From assembly GCA_963920665.1 (NCBI GenBank), contig OY987265.1, forward strand, positions 39,065,001-39,129,000: a stretch of DNA of 64,000 bases, read 5' to 3'. Of the stretch, positions 59,306 through 64,000 are shown piece by piece. Made by a program: the position numbers and the translations under genes. The notes below the pieces were generated by a model. It worked only from the letters and a program-made list of their open reading frames with translations. It made no database searches and was not told the DNA's origin. Position 1 is the first letter of the stretch. Each line of letters starts with the position of its first letter. Source of the DNA: Straminergon stramineum. Taxonomy: Eukaryota > Streptophyta > Bryopsida > Hypnales > Calliergonaceae.

Positions 59306-60385
59306 TCCCTAAAGTTCCAAGTTGGTTTTAAAACCTTCTATTGTCTAAACCACTCAAAATTGACATTTTCAATGCAAACAACAAAAAATTTAAACATTCT
59401 TTCTTTACATATCCAACTATAGGATCTTGCACCAGACTAGTATAAGAATGTTTGGAAGAAATTTTAGAAACTTTGACTATATCAATTTCAGGATATAAAC
59501 TTTTAAATTGAAGAAAACAAGTTTTTTTGCTCCTCGCCTATTTAATTGGGTTATAAGGCTTTGAATCCTCTAAACTTAAATTTTTTGTGCTACTAATTAT
59601 AAATTTAAATTTCTTTCTATTAAGTTCAGTGTTTGGGATTTTTTTTGTAAATCTTTGTAATTTTCATTTGTAAAAAAAGTGTTAGTCAGAATAGATGTAA
59701 GATAGTAGAAAAAACTAAATGATTAGAAGAGATTTGTGGGCAAAAGAAGCCCGCGAGTTCTCTAAAGTTCATGGACTATAGGAACTTGCCACATCAGCAA
59801 TCTGAAGTCATTGAGACCATGCCACATCAAATAATAATAATAATAATATCATAATTTCATAATTTCATAAAAGAAAACTGAATTGAATTTTTTATTCTTT
59901 TAAATCAATTTTCAATTTTTAAACACTTTTTTAAACAATTTAGTTTTTTTCCTTAAATTAAAAATTACTAACAATAGTAGTTGGTTCAGAGTTCCAAAAT
60001 AGCAAGGGAAACAACTAGGAAAACAACCTTGAATTGGCCCTCCCTTGCCTTCAAATCCCCCCTAATGTGTAGGTAGATCATTGATGGAATCAAAACACAC
60101 TAATCCCAATGGTGAGGTTGTTCTAGAAAGCAAAAAAAAACAAATACAATTTTTTCTTAAATTGTTATAATTGAATTCAAAAACATATTCAATACATTAC
60201 TTTCTCAATAATTTGCTATAATTGCCCACAAAAACAAGAAATTTCTTAACTTTGGGGATGTTGAGGCCAAAAAGTGTCTAATGGATGATGTGCTTGTTCA
60301 TTGTAGTCTAAATAAAGAATGCACCTATTGGTCCAATAATCCAAGCATTTCTATGACTACCTTGGTCATGGGGGACTACATCCTT
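59306..60385 (+). repeat. Decayed relative of the 1276-2532 element
   Basis: Starts after TTAA at 59302-59305 with TCCCTAAAG, similar to the CCCCTAAATG end. Shared blocks in the same order include 'aggatcttg..ccagactagt', then a copy of the 320 bp TIR family (59731-60057), 'aatcc.aatggt' and 'ataattgcccacaaa'. The right limit is uncertain; the sequence abuts the next repeat at 60390. Confidence 0.4.
59731..60057. mobile_element. Short TIR repeat, family of about 320 bp, copy c
   Basis: The ends are GATTTGTGGGCAAAAGAAG and, complemented, GATTTGAAGGCAAGGGAG. The interior shares 'ttgccacatcagcaat', 'atgccacatca' and 'ggaaaacaaccttga' with 1454-1769 and 4593-4914. Confidence 0.55.
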
Positions 60386-60389
60386 TAAC

Positions 60390-60932
60390 CTCTAAATGCT
60401 CAAGGCACCAAATTTTCGTGGTGCCAATACTTTGAAGTTAGATAAAACCTAATCAAATTTCTATATTTAGTAGTTTATATTTTTGAAAAATTCTTTTTGA
60501 AGTCTAATTTTAGTATCAAAAATTCAATTTTGAAAATGATTGATTAGGATTTTTCTATTCAAGATTTTGTACAAGGGTCTCCATTGCAATCTTGACTTTC
60601 CGAGATGTTGTGGGCTCTTGGAAATGAGCCTCAAATACTCTAGATATTGAAGAAAAAATCACATATGAAATTCATTCCAAAGAATGGTAGAGTAGATTCT
60701 GAAAAGCTATAAATTGATTGAGGTTATGCATATTAGGTCCTTTAACCTTATATTTTTTTGGTGACCAACTTTTTAGTTTGATATGTGAAAAGAAGATTGA
60801 AAGACTTCAAATCACTTTCGCAATTTTAACACCTTCATAATCAAGCATTACAATCTTTCAATCCATATGATGGATTTTTGTTCTCTTCAGAGCAAGTTCC
60901 TAGAAGTTCAAAAATGGCCTTGGCATTTAGGT
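60390..60932 (-). repeat. 570 bp repeat, inverted copy
   Basis: Complement of 54146-54710. The left end, after TTAA at 60386-60389, is CCTCTAAATGCTCAAGG, matching the right terminal sequence of 1276-2532 (CCCCTAAATGCTCAAA). The other end 'ggcatttaggttttta' is degenerate. Probably a decayed TTAA-type element. Confidence 0.6.
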
Positions 60933-61341
60933 TTTTACCCTTGAAGGGCCTGAAAGTCCTCTGTAGTTTTATAGTATATTACAAATTTAGTGGTATTTGA
61001 TCAAAAAAAACATTGACTAAACACTTTTTCGTACAAAGTAAATTAATGTCCATGATAGTACACAAATAACAATGTACGACCATTCATATATTAAACTACA
61101 ATTGATGAATTACAAGGTTAAACACAAGTTGTGTAGAGGGACCCCAAGGGCTTTTCAAGGGGTTAGGGTTCAAGAGGCGCCCTAAAACGGAATTTTGTGC
61201 CACTCGAGAGAAATTTCAATTTTATTTCAAAACACTGCTCACGTGGTTCAGAAAAGCTCAATAGTCTAGAATCTTCGACAAGTTCTTCAGAACAGTTGAT
61301 TGCGCGAGGGAGACCGGGAAGCTGCCCACCGCTACGCACGC
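60933..61341. other. Upstream flank of the SF3B3 gene
   Basis: AT-rich up to about 61130, then composition rises toward the promoter. No gene recognised. Confidence 0.4.
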
Positions 61342-61347
61342 TATAAA
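61342..61347 (+). promoter_or_regulatory. Probable TATA box of the SF3B3 gene
   Basis: 'gctataaatcccgg' gives a TATAAA about 355 bp before the start codon, in a region where AT-rich spacer has given way to GC-richer sequence. A start of transcription about 25-35 bp downstream would leave a 5' leader of roughly 320 bases, rich in C and T (61395-61540). Confidence 0.5.
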
Positions 61348-61569
61348 TCCCGGCAAAGTCACGCTAGAATGGGAGAGAAGACCTCCAGCATGCTCTCAGC
61401 AAGATTTCGCCGGAGCTTTCAGCTCTCTTCCTCGCCGCTCTTGCTCGGCTATGGCGCATTGATCACCCCATTTTTCTAGGCTTTCATTTTCCTGTGCGAC
61501 AGCTTCCCTTTTTTTCTTTCACTGCATTTCGCCAGCGCAGTCCATACTCTTCCAACCCGTCTACACCCC

Positions 61570-61578
61570 TTAGGGTTT
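61570..61578 (-). promoter_or_regulatory. Telo-box-like motif in the SF3B3 leader
   Basis: TTAGGGTTT (AAACCCTAA on the minus strand) matches the plant telo-box, often found near the starts of translation and splicing-related housekeeping genes (established for angiosperms). A second partial 'agggttttgc' follows at about 61600. Confidence 0.4.
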
Positions 61579-61700
61579 ATCACACGAACACCCTTCTCAG
61601 GGTTTTGCATTTTGCGTTTTGCACGTCTTTTATATTTCGTTACATTTCATTCTCGGATCGGTGGAGGGCGAAGCTTGGGCGTTTTTTGAAGTCTGGAGCC

Positions 61701-64000
61701 ATGTTCTTGTATAGTTTGACGTTGCAGCAGGCAACGGGGATTGTTTGCGCGACGTATGGGAACTTCACGGGAGGCAAGTCGCAGGAGATTGTGGTGGCGC
61801 GAGGCAAGGTGTTGGACTTGCTGCGTCCCGACGACAATGGGAAGCTGCAGACTCTGCTTTCGGTGGAGATTTTCGGCGCTATTCGGTCTTTAGCGCAGTT
61901 TCGGCTCACGGGCTCCCAGAAGGATTATATTGTTGTAGGCTCTGACTCGGGTCGAATAGTGATTCTTGAGTACAACAAAGAGAAGAACATCTTTGACAAA
62001 ATTCACCAGGAGACTTTCGGGAAATCTGGATGTCGGCGGATTGTTCCTGGTCAGTACTTGGCTGTGGACCCTAAGGGACGCGCGGTTATGATTGGCGCTT
62101 GCGAAAAGCAGAAGCTTGTGTATGTGCTTAATCGTGACAATGCGGCGCGGCTTACTATTTCTTCCCCATTGGAGGCTCATAAGTCGCATACTATCGTTTA
62201 TTCGATTACGGGTGTCGATTGTGGGTTTGATAACCCTATTTTCGCGGCTATTGAGTTGGATTACTCCGAGGCCGATCAAGACTCGACGGGACAAGCTGCT
62301 AATGAAGCGCAGAAGCATCTGACATTTTATGAGCTTGATTTAGGGCTGAATCATGTTGTGCGGAAGTGGACCGAGCCTATAGATAACGGTGCTAATATGT
62401 TAGTTACTGTACCTGGTGGAGGGGATGGACCAAGTGGTGTTCTCGTTTGTGCAGAGAATTTTGTTATATACAAGAATCAGAACCAGCCTGATGTTCGTGC
62501 TGTTATTCCACGACGACAGGACTTGCCGCCGAATAGAGGCGTGCTGATTGTTTCTGCTGCTACTCACAAGCAGAAAGCGCTCTTCTTCTTCTTGCTGCAA
62601 ACTGAATACGGTGATATTTTCAAGGTCACTTTGGATTATGATAAGGACGATCAAGTGACTGAGTTGAAGATTAAGTATTTTGATACTATCCCTGTAACAT
62701 CTGCGATGTGCGTTTTGAAATCTGGCTTTCTTTTCGCTGCTTCGGAGTTCGGAAACCATTCATTGTATCAGTTTCAGAGTATCGGTGAAGGGCCGGAGGT
62801 GGAGTCGTCATCGGCCACTCTCGAGGAAACCGAAGAGGGTTACCAACCTGTTTTCTTCATGCCTAGGAAATTGAAGAATCTTGTACAAATTGATGATATT
62901 GAGAGTTTGATGCCGATCATGGACATGAAAGTGGCGAATCTTTTTGAAGACGAGACTCCGCAAATTTTCTCACTTTGTGGAAGGGGTCCGAGGTCGTCTC
63001 TTCGAATCTTACGTCCTGGTCTAGCAGTATCAGAGATGGCCGTGTCTCAGCTTCCCGGAGTACCAAGTGCTGTGTGGACCGTTAAGAAGCATGCAAACGA
63101 TGAGTTTGATGCGTATATTGTGGTGTCCTTTGTGAACGCTACGCTGGTGCTTTCTATTGGAGAGACTGTCGAGGAAGTAAGCGACAGTGGTTTTCTGGAT
63201 ACGACTCCTTCCTTAGCAGTTTCGCTACTGGGTGATGACTCTCTCATGCAGGTGCATCCAAGTGGTATTCGTCATATCAGGGCCGACGGACGTATCAATG
63301 AGTGGAAAACACCTGGAAGGAAGACCATTGTGAAAGTAGGATTTAATCGGATGCAGGTGGTTATTGCCCTTAGTGGGGGGGAGCTTATATATTTTGAGAT
63401 GGATATGTCAGGTCAACTGATGGAAATTGAGAAGCGGGATATGACTGGAGACGTTGCCTGTCTTGACATTGCACCTGTACCTGAAGGCCGTCAAAGGTCA
63501 CGGTTCTTAGCTGTTGGTTCTTACGACAGTACAATTCGAATCCTTTCGCTGGATCCAGACGACTGTATGCAAATTTTGAGTGTGCAAGCACTCACATCGC
63601 CACCGGAGTCGCTCCTTCTCCTTGAAGTGGAGGCTTCGAAAGGTGGTGAGGATGGCGCAGATCACCCGGCGAGTGTATTTCTTAATGCCGGCCTGCAAAA
63701 CGGGGTACTGCTCAGGACAGAGGTAGATATGGTGACTGGACAGCTGTCGGACACTCGAACCCGGTTTTTAGGTTTGCGAGCCCCGAAGCTCTTCTCGGCG
63801 TTAGTCAGGGGCAGGAGGGCAATGCTATGTCTTTCCAGCAGGCCCTGGCTGGGTTATATTCACCAGGGTCACTTCTTATTGACACCTTTGTCGTATGAAA
63901 CCTTGGAATATGCTGCATCGTTTTCGTCAGATCAGTGTGCAGAAGGTGTCGTAGCAGTGGCAGGGGATGCTCTTCGTGTCTTCACTATTGAGAGACTTGG
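61701..64000 (+). CDS. SF3B3: Splicing factor 3B subunit 3 (SF3B3/SAP130), first 766 codons
   Basis: Component of the SF3b complex of U2 snRNP; it contacts SF3B1 and PHF5A during branch-site recognition in the nucleus (family knowledge). The frame is open from the ATG at 61701 to the window edge without an intron, 766 codons of an expected total near 1200. The start MFLYSLTLQQATGIVCATYG is characteristic. Other family segments are EIVVARGKVLDLLRPD, GSDSGRIVILEYN, SGCRRIVPGQYLAVDPKGRA, RKWTEPIDNGANMLVTVPGG, LPPNRGVLIVSAATHKQKAL, DIESLMPIMDMKVANLFEDE and ADGRINEWKTPGRKTI. These cover the first beta-propeller and part of the next region of the DDB1-like three-propeller fold (MMS1_N and CPSF_A families). 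The last propeller lies beyond the right edge. Confidence 0.95.
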   Translation, partial: MFLYSLTLQQATGIVCATYGNFTGGKSQEIVVARGKVLDLLRPDDNGKLQTLLSVEIFGAIRSLAQFRLTGSQKDYIVVGSDSGRIVILEYNKEKNIFDKIHQETFGKSGCRRIVPGQYLAVDPKGRAVMIGACEKQKLVYVLNRDNAARLTISSPLEAHKSHTIVYSITGVDCGFDNPIFAAIELDYSEADQDSTGQAANEAQKHLTFYELDLGLNHVVRKWTEPIDNGANMLVTVPGGGDGPSGVLVCAENFVIYKNQNQPDVRAVIPRRQDLPPNRGVLIVSAATHKQKALFFFLLQTEYGDIFKVTLDYDKDDQVTELKIKYFDTIPVTSAMCVLKSGFLFAASEFGNHSLYQFQSIGEGPEVESSSATLEETEEGYQPVFFMPRKLKNLVQIDDIESLMPIMDMKVANLFEDETPQIFSLCGRGPRSSLRILRPGLAVSEMAVSQLPGVPSAVWTVKKHANDEFDAYIVVSFVNATLVLSIGETVEEVSDSGFLDTTPSLAVSLLGDDSLMQVHPSGIRHIRADGRINEWKTPGRKTIVKVGFNRMQVVIALSGGELIYFEMDMSGQLMEIEKRDMTGDVACLDIAPVPEGRQRSRFLAVGSYDSTIRILSLDPDDCMQILSVQALTSPPESLLLLEVEASKGGEDGADHPASVFLNAGLQNGVLLRTEVDMVTGQLSDTRTRFLGLRAPKLFSALVRGRRAMLCLSSRPWLGYIHQGHFLLTPLSYETLEYAASFSSDQCAEGVVAVAGDALRVFTIERL

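Overview
The window is nuclear DNA from a land plant: spliceosomal introns with GT..AG borders, a B3-domain transcription factor, a plant SYP1-type syntaxin, a chloroplast-type carboxyl-terminal processing protease and plant chromovirus debris. Compact, moderately GC-rich genes sit in very AT-rich, repeat-filled spacer. This suits a bryophyte or another non-flowering plant (inference; the species cannot be named from the sequence alone).

Seven protein-coding genes are supported. Their exons were joined by hand using splice signals, reading phase and family similarity: a two-domain B3 protein (12785-14015, +); a small UBP-type zinc-finger protein (22001-23919, +); a Qa-SNARE of the SYP13 type (28990-30804, +); a plastid-type protein with two thioredoxin-fold GST-N-like domains (33454-36637, +); a 15-exon CtpA/D1-type processing protease (46675-40854, -); a small HMA-fold protein without the metal-binding cysteines and with a Tyr/Gly-rich tail (53334-52003, -); and the first 766 codons of SF3B3/SAP130 (61701 to the right edge, +). 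They are unrelated housekeeping genes with their own promoters, not an operon or pathway.

Everything else is repeats. 1-12.2 kb and 15.8-21.5 kb hold two related decayed repeat blocks (985-4990 and 15840-18045), the second abutting a 5'-truncated Ty3/gypsy chromovirus. Because the blocks are paralogous, each acts as an empty-site control for insertions in the other. 37.3-40.1 kb is a tandemly duplicated retroelement-like segment. 47-51.8 kb and 53.4-61.3 kb are AT-rich with several terminal-inverted-repeat (TIR) elements and long foldbacks.

The most interesting signal is a set of TTAA-flanked elements with TIRs of the form CCCCTNAAYGCC. One (19219-20297) carries a decayed piggyBac-type transposase and interrupts the chromovirus integrase; removing it with one TTAA copy restores the integrase reading frame. 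Three short elements (222, 222 and 250 bp) and one 1257 bp element have the same ends, and the 1257 bp element has a matching empty TTAA site elsewhere in the window. This looks like a plant piggyBac family with its non-autonomous derivatives. A second set of five elements is flanked by TA and begins AGGTAG or a close variant. Two long hairpins (31.9 and 48.5 kb) could give rise to small RNAs.
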